Shown: positions 46,113 through 56,361, numbered from the stretch's first letter. The stretch: DNA of 64,000 bases from an uncultured Steroidobacter sp. (GCA_937864115.1 CALMII010000018.1:186001-250000), one strand, 5' to 3'. Numbers and translations: made by a program. The notes: generated by a model from the letters alone, not told the origin.

Positions 46113-47762
46113 ATGCGCGCGAGTCGCCGCCTTCTTGCCTGTGTATGCGCCGTTCTCACCGGCGCTGCCCTGCAGGCTCATGCCGATGCCGTGCTGTTCG
46201 ATCTTTCGAAGGCGACGGTCGCCGATGTCCAGGCGGCGATGGACAAGGGCGCACTCACTTCGGAAAAGCTCACGCGTCTCTACCTGGAACGCATCGCCGC
46301 GTACGACAAGAAAGGTCCGGCCATCAATTCGGTGATCGCGCTGAACCCCAAGGCGCTCGCGACCGCGAAGGCGCTCGATGCCGAACGCAAGACGAAAGGC
46401 CCGCGCTCGCCACTGCACGGCGTGCCGATCGTGCTCAAGGACAACTTCGATACGTTCGATCTGCCCACCACGGCCGGCTCGCAGTTGCTGGCAGGTTCGA
46501 TTCCGCCGGACGATGCCTTCGTCGTGAAGAAGCTGCGCGCTGCCGGCGCCGTGATTCTCGCCAAGGTGAACCTGAGCGAGTTCGCGGGCGGCGGCGGCAG
46601 CGTCAGCGGCGCCACCGATCCGGAAGTGCTCAAGGCCGGCGCGATTCCCAACGGCTTCAGCTCCATGGGCCTTCAGACCCGCAATCCGCACGATCTCACG
46701 CGCGGTCCCGCGGGATCGAGCGGCGGCACCGGCGCGGCGATCGCCGCCGATTTCGCGCAGCTTGGTCTCGGCACCGACACGGGCGGTTCGGTGCGCGGGC
46801 CGTCCGCGGCCAATGGCATCGTGGGGCTCAAGCCGACGCATGGTCTGATGAGTCGCGACGGCATCGTGCCGCTGGCGCTGACCTTCGACACCGGTGGACC
46901 GATGGCGCGCAGCGTCTACGACGTCGCGGTCGCGCTCGGCGTCATGACCGGTGTCGATCCGGCCGATCCGGCGACGAAGAAGAGCGCCGGCAAGTTCGAT
47001 ACCGACTACACCCGCTACCTGAAAGACGACGCCCTCGAAGGCGCACGCATCGGCGTGGCGCGCGACTTCATGGGCAGGAATCCGGAAACGGACCGCATCA
47101 TCGAAAGCGCCATCGCGACGCTGAAGCAGCAGGGTGCGGTCATCGTCGATCCGGTTGCCTATCCCGACTACTTGCTGCAGGGAAAGCAGGGACTGTCGAC
47201 GCTGATCATGGCCTCGGAGTTCAAGGCGCAGATCGCCGACTACCTCAAGACCACGGCGCCCGAATATCCGAAGACGCTCGATGATCTGATCGCCCGCGCC
47301 AACGATCCGAAGACGGGTTATCGCAGCGCCGGCAAAGCCTATGGACTCAAGTACACGGCATCGATCGCACTCGATCTGACCGATCCGGTGTATCTCGCGG
47401 CGCGGGATCAGGGCCTGGCCCTGACGACGTCCACGATCGATGCGCTGTTCGCCAAGTACAAGCTCGACGCCATCGTCTATCCGACTTCGCCGCAACCGGC
47501 CGCGCTGATCTCGCCGCCGGATGGCGCACCGCGCGCGCCGACCGGATCGGCCACCAATATTGCCAATCAAACCGGTTACCCCGATCTGATCGTGCCCGCC
47601 GGCATGACCGTCGAGGGTCTGCCGGTGACGATCTCCTTCTTCGGCCCCGCCTTCAGCGAAGGCAAGCTGCTCGGCTACGGCTATGACTTCGAGCAGGCGA
47701 CGCACGCGCGCGTGCTGCCGAAGACCACGCCGCCGCTCGCCGGCGACAAATTCACTTACTGA
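46113..47762 (+). CDS. Exported amidase-signature enzyme 1
   Basis: 549 residues from ATG 46113 (GAGGA ribosome site). Sec signal peptide (about 1-25, ending AHADA). Ser-cisSer-Lys triad: Lys109 in VPIVLKDNFDT, cis-Ser202 in GSSGG, nucleophile Ser226 in GTDTGGSVRGPS. Family members hydrolyse amides of small molecules, peptides (C-terminal amide) or oligoamides; wording (GIVPLALTFDTGGPMARSVY) is closest to peptide-amidase-like members I know. It differs from the next gene by a 17-residue insertion (about 163-179). 67 bases after the second receptor. Substrate unknown. Confidence 0.88.
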   Translation: MRASRRLLACVCAVLTGAALQAHADAVLFDLSKATVADVQAAMDKGALTSEKLTRLYLERIAAYDKKGPAINSVIALNPKALATAKALDAERKTKGPRSPLHGVPIVLKDNFDTFDLPTTAGSQLLAGSIPPDDAFVVKKLRAAGAVILAKVNLSEFAGGGGSVSGATDPEVLKAGAIPNGFSSMGLQTRNPHDLTRGPAGSSGGTGAAIAADFAQLGLGTDTGGSVRGPSAANGIVGLKPTHGLMSRDGIVPLALTFDTGGPMARSVYDVAVALGVMTGVDPADPATKKSAGKFDTDYTRYLKDDALEGARIGVARDFMGRNPETDRIIESAIATLKQQGAVIVDPVAYPDYLLQGKQGLSTLIMASEFKAQIADYLKTTAPEYPKTLDDLIARANDPKTGYRSAGKAYGLKYTASIALDLTDPVYLAARDQGLALTTSTIDALFAKYKLDAIVYPTSPQPAALISPPDGAPRAPTGSATNIANQTGYPDLIVPAGMTVEGLPVTISFFGPAFSEGKLLGYGYDFEQATHARVLPKTTPPLAGDKFTY

Positions 47763-47788
47763 CGCGACTCTCGAATGGGGAACAGGAC

Positions 47789-49426
47789 ATGCACTACAAA
47801 AAACTCGGCGGTCTGCGCGCGGTCATGCTGGCCGTGGCGCTGGCCGTGGGCCACGTTGCCGCGCAGGCGGCGACGCTGGATCTCGACGACGCCACCATCG
47901 CCGACATCAATGGCGCGTTCGCCGACGGCACGCTGACCTCGGAGAAGCTGGTCAAGCTGTACCTGAAACGCATCGAAACCTACGACCAGAAAGGTCCGGC
48001 GATCAACACGGTCATCACGCTCAACACGCATGCCATCGAGCAGGCGCGCGCGCTCGACAAGGAGCGGCGCACGAAGGGGCCGCGCTCGCCGATCCACGGC
48101 ATCCCGATCGTGCTCAAGGACAATTTCGACACCTACGACATGCCGACCACCGCCGGTTCGTTGCTGCTGAAAGGCTCGATTCCGCCGGACGATGCCTTCG
48201 TGGTGAAGAAGCTGCGCGATGCCGGCGCGATCATTCTCGCCAAGGTGAATCTCAGCGAGTTCGCTTCCGGTTCGGGCGGCCCGAACGGCTTCAGTTCGAT
48301 GGGCGGTCAGACGCTGAATCCGCACGATCTGACCAAGGGACCGTCGGGTTCCAGCGGCGGCACGGGCGCGGCCATCGCCGCCAACTTCGCGCAGTTCGGT
48401 CTCGGCACGGACACCGGCGGTTCGGTGCGCGGCCCGTCTTCGGCCAATGGCATTGCCGGCCTCAAGCCGACCTACGGATTGATGAGCCGCGACGGCATCG
48501 TGCCGCTGGCATTGAGCTACGACACCGGCGGGCCGATGGCGCGCAGCGTCTATGACGTGGCCGTGGCGCTGGGCGTCATGACGGGCGTCGATCCCGCCGA
48601 CCCGGCGACGCAGGCGAGCGTAGGCAAGTTCGACACCGACTACACCAAGTACCTGAAACGCGGCTCGCTGAAGGGCGCGCGCATCGGCGTCGCCCGCGAC
48701 TTCTTCAAGCAGAGCGTCGAGACGGACTACGTCATGGAGTCCGCCATCGCGACATTGAAATCGCTCGGCGCCACTGTCGTCGATCCGGTCAACTATCCCG
48801 ACTACCTGCTCAACGGCCGCAATGCGATCACGCAGGCCATCAGCGGCCGCGAGTTCAAGGTGCAGGTGAGCCAGTACCTCGCGACGCTCGGTCCGCAGTA
48901 TCCGCACTCGCTGGCCGAACTGATCACGCGCGCTGAAGCGCCGGGTTCCGGCTACACGAATCCGTGGCGTCTGAATGCCATGAAGGAGGCGCAGGCGTCC
49001 GTCGGCGGCCTCGACGAACCGGAATACCTCGTCGCCAGAAATGAAGGCCTCGCGCTGCTGCGCGCAGCGGTGACGGCCACGTTCGAGAAGCATCAGCTCG
49101 ATGCGCTGATCTATCCGACGTCGCCGAAACCCGCGCAGCCGATCGAACCGGCAGCACCGGGCGCGGCGGCAGGCGGCGCGGGCTCGGCGACCAACATCGC
49201 CAATCGCACGGGCTTTCCGGATCTGATCGTGCCCGCGGGCATGACCAAGGATGGCCTGCCCGTGACGATCTCCTTCTTCGGTCCCGCCTTCAGCGAGCCG
49301 AAGCTGCTGGCGTACGGCTACGACTTCGAACAGGCGACGCACGCCCGCGTGCTGCCGAAATACACACCGGCACTGGCGCAGGACCGCATCACCACCGGTC
49401 AGTCCTTCGCCGCCGCGGCTCCCTGA
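47789..49426 (+). CDS. Exported amidase-signature enzyme 2
   Basis: 545 residues; ATG after a GGGGA ribosome site. Sec signal peptide (about 1-28, ending AAQAA). Intact triad: Lys110 in IPIVLKDNFDT, cis-Ser188, Ser212 in GTDTGGSVRGPS. Very close paralog of enzyme 1, sharing RTKGPRSP, GSIPPDDAFVVKKLR, VALGVMTGVDPADPAT and GYDFEQATHARVLPK. The gene starts 26 bases after the previous stop, so it is probably one transcript. Confidence 0.88.
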   Translation: MHYKKLGGLRAVMLAVALAVGHVAAQAATLDLDDATIADINGAFADGTLTSEKLVKLYLKRIETYDQKGPAINTVITLNTHAIEQARALDKERRTKGPRSPIHGIPIVLKDNFDTYDMPTTAGSLLLKGSIPPDDAFVVKKLRDAGAIILAKVNLSEFASGSGGPNGFSSMGGQTLNPHDLTKGPSGSSGGTGAAIAANFAQFGLGTDTGGSVRGPSSANGIAGLKPTYGLMSRDGIVPLALSYDTGGPMARSVYDVAVALGVMTGVDPADPATQASVGKFDTDYTKYLKRGSLKGARIGVARDFFKQSVETDYVMESAIATLKSLGATVVDPVNYPDYLLNGRNAITQAISGREFKVQVSQYLATLGPQYPHSLAELITRAEAPGSGYTNPWRLNAMKEAQASVGGLDEPEYLVARNEGLALLRAAVTATFEKHQLDALIYPTSPKPAQPIEPAAPGAAAGGAGSATNIANRTGFPDLIVPAGMTKDGLPVTISFFGPAFSEPKLLAYGYDFEQATHARVLPKYTPALAQDRITTGQSFAAAAP

Positions 49427-49455
49427 TCGCTCATCGGACAACAAAGGACCCGGCC

Positions 49456-51084
49456 ATGAACCTGCGACGATCCGCTTCCGGTTTGGCAGCCTGTGCCCTG
49501 GGCATGGCGTTGTCGGTGCTCGCGCCTGCATGGGCGCAGGCTGCCTCCTTCGATCTGTCCACGGCGACCATCGCCGACATCCAGGCGGCGATGGAAGAAG
49601 GCTCTCTGACCTCGGAGCGACTGGTGCAGATGTACCTGGCGCGCATCGAGGCCTATGACCAGAAGGGGCCGAAGCTCAATTCGATTCTCACGCTCAACAG
49701 GAATGCGCTGGCCGAGGCGCGCGTACTCGATCTGGAGCGCAAGGAAAAAGGCCCGCGTTCGTCGCTGCACGGCATCGTCGTCCTGGCCAAGGATGTCTTC
49801 GACACCTACGACATGCCGACCACCGGCGGCTTCAAACCCATGGCGACATCGCAGCCCTCGCGCGATGCCTTCGTCATCGATCGGCTGCGCAAGTCGGGCG
49901 CGATCATTCTCGGCAAGCTGAATCAATCGGACTGGTACGGCGTGGCACCGAGCGGCGGCAGCACGCTCGGCGGCCAGCCGACGAGTCCCTACAACCCGAA
50001 GAAGATGACCGGCGGTTCGAGTTCGGGCACCGGCGTATCGATGGCGGCATGGCTCGGCACTGTCGGCCTCGGCAGCGATACCAGCGGCTCCATCGTCATC
50101 CCGACGACGCTCAACAATCTGGTGGGTTTCTCCACCACGCACGGACTCGTCAGCCGCACCGGCATGATGTGGAGCTCACCGCGCCAGGAAAGCGGCGGCC
50201 CCATGTGTCGCAGCGTCTATGACTGTGCAGCGGTGCTGGATGTCATTGCCGGCTACGACCCCGCGGACCTTGCGACCGAGGCCGGCCTGGGCAAGATCCC
50301 GAGCCAGTCCTACACCAGCTTCGTCGCGCCCACTGGACTCAAGGGTGCACGCATCGGCGTGCTGCGCGAGATGGTGCGCGCAGGTCCGAAACACACCGAA
50401 GGCGTGGCGCTGTTCGAGAAGGCGATCGCCGACTTCAAGGCCGCCGGCGCACTCATCGTCGATCCGGTGCTCACCGGCATCAATCTGCCCGCCGCGCTGA
50501 GCGATGCAGGCGCCGCGACCTACGAACGCGCCGATGCGATCAACAAGTATCTGGCGGACCTGCCGCCGACCGCGCCGATCCGCACCGTCGAGGAGATGAT
50601 CGCCAAGGGCGGCGCGCTGGTGAAACCGGCCATCGTCACTGCCGCGCAGATCGGTTCGCTCGATCATCATCCGCAACTGGTCGCGGCCTACAGGCAGCAG
50701 GACATGCTGCGCGCCGCGATGATCGAAGTGATGGACAAGTACCAGCTCGATGCGGTGATCCTGCCGTATCGCACGGTGCTCACCGACGATCGTCCCACCG
50801 CGCCGAATCCCGCGGGCGGCGGCGGTTCGAGCGGCGAGGCGGCGAATCCGCTCGCGTCCTACACCGGACTGCCCACCATCATCGTGCCGGGCGGCTTCTT
50901 CGCCTCCGACGGCATGCCCTTCGGCGTGCAGTTCCTCGGCAAGCCGTTCGCGGAGCCGCTGCTGATCAAGGTCGCGAGCGGCTACGAAGCGGCGACTCAT
51001 CATCGCAAGGCGCCCGCGCTGACGCCGCCGCTGGCGGGTGAGCGCTTCGACTATCCGCTCGCAGCGACAGGCGGACACGAATAG
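49456..51084 (+). CDS. Exported amidase-signature enzyme 3
   Basis: 542 residues; Sec signal peptide (about 1-30, ending WAQAA). Triad Lys112 (VVLAKDVFDT), cis-Ser188 (TGGSSSGTG) and Ser212 (GSDTSGSIVIP). More diverged than enzymes 1 and 2, though it keeps the same N-terminal pattern (STATIADIQAAM, GSLTSERLVQMYLARIEAYD). The GGSGEA-like insertion before the C-terminal domain and GIVVLAKDVFDT instead of GIPIVLKD point to different substrate preferences. 29 bases after enzyme 2. Confidence 0.86.
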   Translation: MNLRRSASGLAACALGMALSVLAPAWAQAASFDLSTATIADIQAAMEEGSLTSERLVQMYLARIEAYDQKGPKLNSILTLNRNALAEARVLDLERKEKGPRSSLHGIVVLAKDVFDTYDMPTTGGFKPMATSQPSRDAFVIDRLRKSGAIILGKLNQSDWYGVAPSGGSTLGGQPTSPYNPKKMTGGSSSGTGVSMAAWLGTVGLGSDTSGSIVIPTTLNNLVGFSTTHGLVSRTGMMWSSPRQESGGPMCRSVYDCAAVLDVIAGYDPADLATEAGLGKIPSQSYTSFVAPTGLKGARIGVLREMVRAGPKHTEGVALFEKAIADFKAAGALIVDPVLTGINLPAALSDAGAATYERADAINKYLADLPPTAPIRTVEEMIAKGGALVKPAIVTAAQIGSLDHHPQLVAAYRQQDMLRAAMIEVMDKYQLDAVILPYRTVLTDDRPTAPNPAGGGGSSGEAANPLASYTGLPTIIVPGGFFASDGMPFGVQFLGKPFAEPLLIKVASGYEAATHHRKAPALTPPLAGERFDYPLAATGGHE

Positions 51085-51087
51085 ACG

Positions 51088-52818
51088 ATGCCGACGCCCA
51101 TGCAATCGCCGGCAGCGGATGGCAGTGCGGCCCTGCCATCGCTCACGCTCGGGACGCGGACGACACGGCAACGCCCGGCGCAGAACTGGATCCTGAATCC
51201 GCTGCAGGATTCGCTGTTCGTCATCGGCACGCCGCTGCTGGTGCTGACGGCCGCGCTGGTCCTGTTTCGCAGCCTCGGCGCCGCGGCGGCGACCTCGCTG
51301 ATCATCGTGGCGCACATCATTTTCACGGTGGCGCATCACCTGCCGACGTTCATTCGCATCTATGGCGACACGGAACTGTTCCAGCGCTATCGCTGGCATT
51401 TTCTGATGGCGCCGGTGATACCGCTGACGTTCTCTGCGCTCGTGCTGGGCTATCTCAATCATCGCGACTACGCAGTCGAGAACTTCCTTTATCTCTACAT
51501 CATGCTGGCGCTGTGGGATCCATGGCATTTCATGCGCCAGCATTATGGTTTCGTGCGCATCTACGATCGCCACAATGTCGCGCCGCGGGCGCTAGCAGCG
51601 CGCATGGATCTATGGCTGTGCGCGATCTGGTTCGGCTACATCATGCTGGCGAGCAGCGCGTGGCTGGCGGACCTGTTGTCGGACTTCGAATACAACGTCG
51701 GCCTGCCATTCGTGCGCTACCTGCCGGTCGACGCTGTAGCGACCGTCATCCAGGTGGCAGGTGTCGCGGCCGTGCTCACGACGTTCGCTTACGCGGCTTA
51801 TCTGTTGTGGTGTCGTATCAACGGCTACTACATCAGCGTCGCCAAGCTCGCCCTCCTGGCCACGACCTTCGGCGTGATGTACCTGGCCTATGTGCCGAAC
51901 GCCTGGATGCAGGCGACGGTGCCCGGCTGGAGCTTCAAGGTCGGCTTCGCCATCGTCGGCCTGGTGCACATGACGCAGTACCTGGCGATCGTCTGGCGCT
52001 ACAACCGCAATCTCGCGACACGTCCGGGAGCGGCCCGCGCGGGATGGTTCCAGCATCTGCATCGGCGCGGCGGCTGGCTGATCGGTGCGGGCTACGTGAT
52101 CGTCTGTCTCGCTTACGGCGAACTGGTAACCACCGAACGCGCCGGCCGCTGGATCATGTCCGTACTGCTGGCGATCGGTTTCACCTCGACGCTGCTGCAC
52201 TACTACTTCGACGGCTTCATCTGGAAACTGCGCCAGCAACGCAATCGCGAGCACCTGTCGCTGGACGAGTCGCCGAGGATGACTGAAGCGCCCACGACAC
52301 GGCCGGAAGCGAGCGCACGATCGATGCTGCTGCGACAGACGGCGTACTTCGGCGTGCCGATGCTGATTCTCAGCGTCGGTGCTTTCTCGATCCTCGAATC
52401 TCCGACGGTCCGCTCCGTCGACCGCATGTATCAGGCCCAGGCGCTGAGCGACGCCGGCCGCCTCGATGAGGCGCTGCGCGAAGCGAGGCTCGCGCTGACG
52501 TCGATGAATGACGAAGCGGTCATCGCACACAAGCTCGCGCAGCTCGATCCGAGCGCCGCGCGCCAGGCGGAGCTTGCCTTCCTGATCTACAACCGATCGT
52601 TCTACGGCCATGTCGTGCTGCCGGCGGCGTCCGGTCGCGGGATCACGTCCGCCGATCGTGAGGCTCATCGCCGCGACGCCGGCGTCGCCGCCGCCTTGCT
52701 CGAGCACGCGCTCGCACAGCACACATCGCTCGCGCATCCCGGCCGCCTGCACTTCGACCGGCCAGACGCAGAACGCACCCTGGCGGCATGGCAGCGCACC
52801 GCCGCCCCGATTTCCTGA
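51088..52818 (+). CDS. Polytopic membrane protein with intramembrane histidines
   Basis: 576 residues, starting 3 bases after the previous stop. About 11 hydrophobic segments (roughly 42-430) and a soluble helical C-terminal region (about 435-576) with a TPR-like unit, ALSDAGRLDEALREARLAL. Histidines and acidic or aromatic residues cluster in or beside membrane segments: H76 and H83-H84 (HHLPTFIRIYGD), H147 and H152 (WDPWHFMRQHYGF), H294 (HMTQY), H371 (HYYFDGFIW). The pattern suggests metal binding, as in membrane oxygenases or desaturases, but the classical desaturase histidine boxes are not matched. No named family recognised. Confidence 0.7.
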   Translation: MPTPMQSPAADGSAALPSLTLGTRTTRQRPAQNWILNPLQDSLFVIGTPLLVLTAALVLFRSLGAAAATSLIIVAHIIFTVAHHLPTFIRIYGDTELFQRYRWHFLMAPVIPLTFSALVLGYLNHRDYAVENFLYLYIMLALWDPWHFMRQHYGFVRIYDRHNVAPRALAARMDLWLCAIWFGYIMLASSAWLADLLSDFEYNVGLPFVRYLPVDAVATVIQVAGVAAVLTTFAYAAYLLWCRINGYYISVAKLALLATTFGVMYLAYVPNAWMQATVPGWSFKVGFAIVGLVHMTQYLAIVWRYNRNLATRPGAARAGWFQHLHRRGGWLIGAGYVIVCLAYGELVTTERAGRWIMSVLLAIGFTSTLLHYYFDGFIWKLRQQRNREHLSLDESPRMTEAPTTRPEASARSMLLRQTAYFGVPMLILSVGAFSILESPTVRSVDRMYQAQALSDAGRLDEALREARLALTSMNDEAVIAHKLAQLDPSAARQAELAFLIYNRSFYGHVVLPAASGRGITSADREAHRRDAGVAAALLEHALAQHTSLAHPGRLHFDRPDAERTLAAWQRTAAPIS

Positions 52819-52842
52819 ATTCTCTTCGCAACGGAGTCCGTC

Positions 52843-54378
52843 ATGAGCGCATCGGTGTTCGATTCCCAGGCTGCATCGGCGGCGATCGACCGCTCGCGGC
52901 GACGTTTTCTTCGTACCACTGCTGCCGCCGGTGTCGCCGTGGCGCTCGCGCCCTATGCACGTCATGCGTTCGCCACGGTGCCGCGCGACGAGTTCATCGG
53001 TCTGTCGGTAGTCGATGTGGCGAAGCTGATTCGCGAGAGACAGATTTCCGCGGTCGACGCCGTGACTGCGTGCTACGCGCGCATCGACGAGGTCAACCCG
53101 AAGCTCAATGCCGTCGTCGCCACCTGCCGTGAGCGGGCATTGGCCGAGGCCCGCGAAGCCGACGCATTACTCGCGGCCGGCAAGACGCGCGGTCCGCTGC
53201 ACGGCGTGCCCTTCACGGTCAAGGATTCCTTCGATACGGCGGGTGTCGTCACTACGGGCGGAACCCTCGGGCGCAAGGACTTCGTGCCAGGCAAGGATGC
53301 GACCGTCGTTGCACGTGCGCGCGCCGCGGGCGCCATCCTGCTCGGCAAGACCAACACACCGGAGTTCACGCTCGGCGGCGGCGCGCGCGGCACCTACAAC
53401 CTGGTGTATGGGCAGACCTACAACCCCTACAACACCGCGTACTCGCCTGCAGGTTCGTCCGGCGGCGCCGGTGCGATCGTGGCCGCAGGCGGCGCGTTCT
53501 TCGACATCGGCTCCGACTACGGCGGTTCGATCCGCAGTCCGGCGTACAACAATGGCATCGCGGGCATCAAGCCGACGCTCGGACGTGTGCCGCGCACCGG
53601 TCACATCGTCGGTTACGGCGGACCCTTCGATTCCTTCCAGGAAACGGGACCGATGGCGCGTCGCGTCGAGGATCTCGCGCTGCTGCTGCCGATCATGGCC
53701 GGCCCCGACAACTGGGATGCAACGATGGCGCCGGTGCCGCTCGGCGATCCGCGTACCGTCGAACTGAAAAAGCTGCGTGTGGCGTACTACACCACCAACG
53801 GCGAGGCTGATCCGACGCCGGAGATTCAACAGCTCGTGAAGCAGTGCGCCGGCTATTTCCGGGATCTCGGCTGCAAGGTGACGGACGACCGCCCGCCGAA
53901 GATGAAGGAACTTGCCGAAGCGCGACAGAAGTTCAGCGGCGCCAACGATGCCGATCACATGCGCCGCATGTTGAAGAAGTACGGCACGACGCAGGCCTCG
54001 CCCGGCCTGCGGATATCCGGCGAACTGCAACCCAGCGCCGAGTTCACGGGCTGGTGCGAAGTGATGGACAGCATCAAGAGCGAACAGCTCGCGTGGTTCG
54101 AGAAATACGATCTCATTCTCTGTCCCGCGAATGCCAAGCCGCCGCAGAAGGTGCCGGCGGAATTCACGCGCGCGCCAGGTTCGAATCCCAGCTACACCAG
54201 CCAGTACAACACCACCGGCTGGCCTGCCGGAGTCGTGCGCGCCGGCACGTCGACCGAAGAGACAGGTCTGCCGCTCGGCATCCAGATCGTGGGACAGCCG
54301 TGGCGCGATGACGTCGTGCTCGCGGCGATGGCGTACGTCGAGAAGCAGACAGGCGGATGGCAGCGGCCGCCGCTCTGA
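52843..54378 (+). CDS. Tat-exported amidase-signature enzyme 4
   Basis: 511 residues with a twin-arginine signal: SRRRFLRT at 18-25 followed by a hydrophobic stretch and a cleavage-like HAFA. Intact triad: Lys127 (VPFTVKDSFDT), cis-Ser205 (SPAGSSGGAG) and Ser229 (GSDYGGSIRSP). The ATG lies 24 bases after the membrane-protein stop. Tat export implies folding, perhaps with a partner, in the cytoplasm. Closely related to enzyme 6 (shared TPEFTLGG, NNGIAGIKPT, GRVPRTGHIV). Confidence 0.88.
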   Translation: MSASVFDSQAASAAIDRSRRRFLRTTAAAGVAVALAPYARHAFATVPRDEFIGLSVVDVAKLIRERQISAVDAVTACYARIDEVNPKLNAVVATCRERALAEAREADALLAAGKTRGPLHGVPFTVKDSFDTAGVVTTGGTLGRKDFVPGKDATVVARARAAGAILLGKTNTPEFTLGGGARGTYNLVYGQTYNPYNTAYSPAGSSGGAGAIVAAGGAFFDIGSDYGGSIRSPAYNNGIAGIKPTLGRVPRTGHIVGYGGPFDSFQETGPMARRVEDLALLLPIMAGPDNWDATMAPVPLGDPRTVELKKLRVAYYTTNGEADPTPEIQQLVKQCAGYFRDLGCKVTDDRPPKMKELAEARQKFSGANDADHMRRMLKKYGTTQASPGLRISGELQPSAEFTGWCEVMDSIKSEQLAWFEKYDLILCPANAKPPQKVPAEFTRAPGSNPSYTSQYNTTGWPAGVVRAGTSTEETGLPLGIQIVGQPWRDDVVLAAMAYVEKQTGGWQRPPL

Positions 54379-54387
54379 GGTGCGTCG

Positions 54388-56361
54388 ATGAATCATCGCA
54401 TTGCGGCGGCATCCGCCATCGTGCTGCTGTTCGTCGGTTGCGGGCGTGCGCCCGAGGCGCCGCCAGGAAAGTTCGAGATACTGGAGGCGCGCATCGGCGA
54501 TGTGCACGCAGCGATCATCGCCGGGCAGCTCACCTCTGAGCAGTTCGTGCGCCAGTACTTCGCGCGCATCAAGGCGTACAACGGCACCTGCGTCAATGAA
54601 CCCGAAGGCATCCTCGGTCCGATCACTACTATTCCCGACGCCGGCCAGATCAATGCACTGTCGACATTGAATCTGCGCCCGGCCGCGCGCCAGCGGCTCG
54701 GCTTCGACGAGCGCAAGGCACGCAGCATGACGGATGCTGCCGACGACGATCCGATGATGCCGGACGCGCTTGAAGTGGCAGTGGAGCTGGACCGCAAGTT
54801 CGCGCAGACCGGCAGGCTGGTCGGTCCGCTGCACGGCATTCCCATCGCGATCAAGGATCAGTTCGATACCTTCGACATGCGCACGACCTCGGGCGCGGAC
54901 GCGGCCTATGCCAACGATCGTCCGCCCGACGACGCGACGTTCGTGCAGCGCCTGCGCGAGGCCGGCGCGATCATCATCGCCAAGGCCAACATGGGCGAAT
55001 ACGCCAGCGGCGATCGCAGTTCGTTCGGCGGCACGCTGTGCAATCCCTACGACACCGAACGCACGCCGGGCCGCTCCAGCGGCGGTTCGGGTTCGGCGGT
55101 CGCCGCCAATCTCGCGATGTGCGCGATTGCCGAGGAGTCCGGGCCGTCCGCACGTAATCCCGGCAAGAACAACAGCACCGTCGCGCTGGCGCCCACCCAG
55201 GAACTGGTGAGTCGCGACGGCATGATTCCAGCCTCGTTCATGAACGACCGGGTGGGTCCGATCTGTCGCACGGTCGAGGATGTGGCGCGCGTCCTCGATG
55301 TGATCGCAGGCTACGATCCGAAGGATGAACTGACCGCCTTCAGTGTCGGCCGCGCGCCGCTGCGTTCCTATCACAGCTACGCACAGGAGCGTTCGCTCGC
55401 GGGCATGCGCATCGGCGTGATGCGCGAGTACATGGACAAGCGGCTGTTCACCGCGGCCGATGCGCAGAGCATCGACATCGTGGCGCAGGCCCTCGACGAC
55501 ATCCGCAAGCTCGGCGCCGAAGTAGTCGATCCCGGTCCGGAGGGCGCGCTCTTCCAGGACTGCGTGCGCAAGTACGATCCGTCGGCCCACAACTCGCTTT
55601 TCATCAAACAGTTCCCCGAGCTGTTCCCGGTCGATCGCAACGGCAAGCCGGCGGCCGATCATGTGGCGACGCTCGTCGACCTGTTCTTCGAACCCGGGAA
55701 GTTTCCCGATGGACCGAGCATCCGCGGTCTCGGTCCGGCGCCGACGACGGGCGAACGCAAGTACGCTATGAACCGCTACCTGCGCGAGCGTGGCGACAGC
55801 CGCATCCACACGATGGCGGACCTGGCCGAACACAGCAGCTTCTTTCGTGACACGCGCGCGGGTTCCGGCTTCTCCGACAAGCGGCAGGGGCTGATCGAGC
55901 GCAGCGCGGACATGACGCTCGACATTGCCGCGCGCCTGCAGACCCGCTTCGCGCTGCAGCAGGTCGGGCTGCAATGCATGGCCATGCTGAAGCTCGATGC
56001 CGTCATCTATCCCACCAGCAACATTCCTCCCTCGAAGCTCGGCGCGCCGACGGAGCCGACGGTCAACGAACGATCGTCGAATGCATGGACACTGCTGGGA
56101 GCGAATGGCTTCCCGGCGATCACCGTGCCGGCGGGATTCACCACCGAGGTCTACGACCGCGTCGTCGATGCGACGGCACCGGGAGGGACGCGCCTTGTGG
56201 GGCCGATTTCTGCGGTGTTGCCCGTCGGCATCGATTTCCTCGGCAAGCCTTTCGATGAGCCGACCCTGCTTGCCATCGCTTCCGCGTACGAAACTGCGAC
56301 GCGTCATCGTCGACAGCCTGCAGCATTCGGCCCGTTGAGCTCAGCGGACGAACATCAGTGA
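54388..56361 (+). CDS. Lipoprotein amidase-signature enzyme 5
   Basis: 657 residues, unusually long for the family. Lipobox FVGC with Cys18 at the end of the signal peptide, so it is membrane-tethered. An insertion near the N-terminus (about 66-125: NGTCVNEPEGILGPITTIPD, AGQINALSTLNLRPAARQRL) occurs also in enzyme 8. Triad: Lys156 (IPIAIKDQFDT), cis-Ser230 (GRSSGG), Ser254 in AEESGPSARNP, where the usual aspartate of G-T-D-x-G-G-S is glutamate and the second glycine is proline. The altered nucleophile loop may change specificity. Confidence 0.82.
   Translation: MNHRIAAASAIVLLFVGCGRAPEAPPGKFEILEARIGDVHAAIIAGQLTSEQFVRQYFARIKAYNGTCVNEPEGILGPITTIPDAGQINALSTLNLRPAARQRLGFDERKARSMTDAADDDPMMPDALEVAVELDRKFAQTGRLVGPLHGIPIAIKDQFDTFDMRTTSGADAAYANDRPPDDATFVQRLREAGAIIIAKANMGEYASGDRSSFGGTLCNPYDTERTPGRSSGGSGSAVAANLAMCAIAEESGPSARNPGKNNSTVALAPTQELVSRDGMIPASFMNDRVGPICRTVEDVARVLDVIAGYDPKDELTAFSVGRAPLRSYHSYAQERSLAGMRIGVMREYMDKRLFTAADAQSIDIVAQALDDIRKLGAEVVDPGPEGALFQDCVRKYDPSAHNSLFIKQFPELFPVDRNGKPAADHVATLVDLFFEPGKFPDGPSIRGLGPAPTTGERKYAMNRYLRERGDSRIHTMADLAEHSSFFRDTRAGSGFSDKRQGLIERSADMTLDIAARLQTRFALQQVGLQCMAMLKLDAVIYPTSNIPPSKLGAPTEPTVNERSSNAWTLLGANGFPAITVPAGFTTEVYDRVVDATAPGGTRLVGPISAVLPVGIDFLGKPFDEPTLLAIASAYETATRHRRQPAAFGPLSSADEHQ

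Noticed and set aside
43140..47705. Antisense open frame of more than 1500 codons opposite the receptor and amidase genes
   Set aside because: The composition is that of a shadow of GC-rich coding sequence (runs of Arg, His, Asp, Ala), with no domain; both sense genes are clearly real.
53167..56307. Antisense open frame of about 1046 codons opposite amidases 4 and 5
   Set aside because: Shadow of the sense amidase genes; it spans two gene boundaries on the plus strand and lacks any motif.
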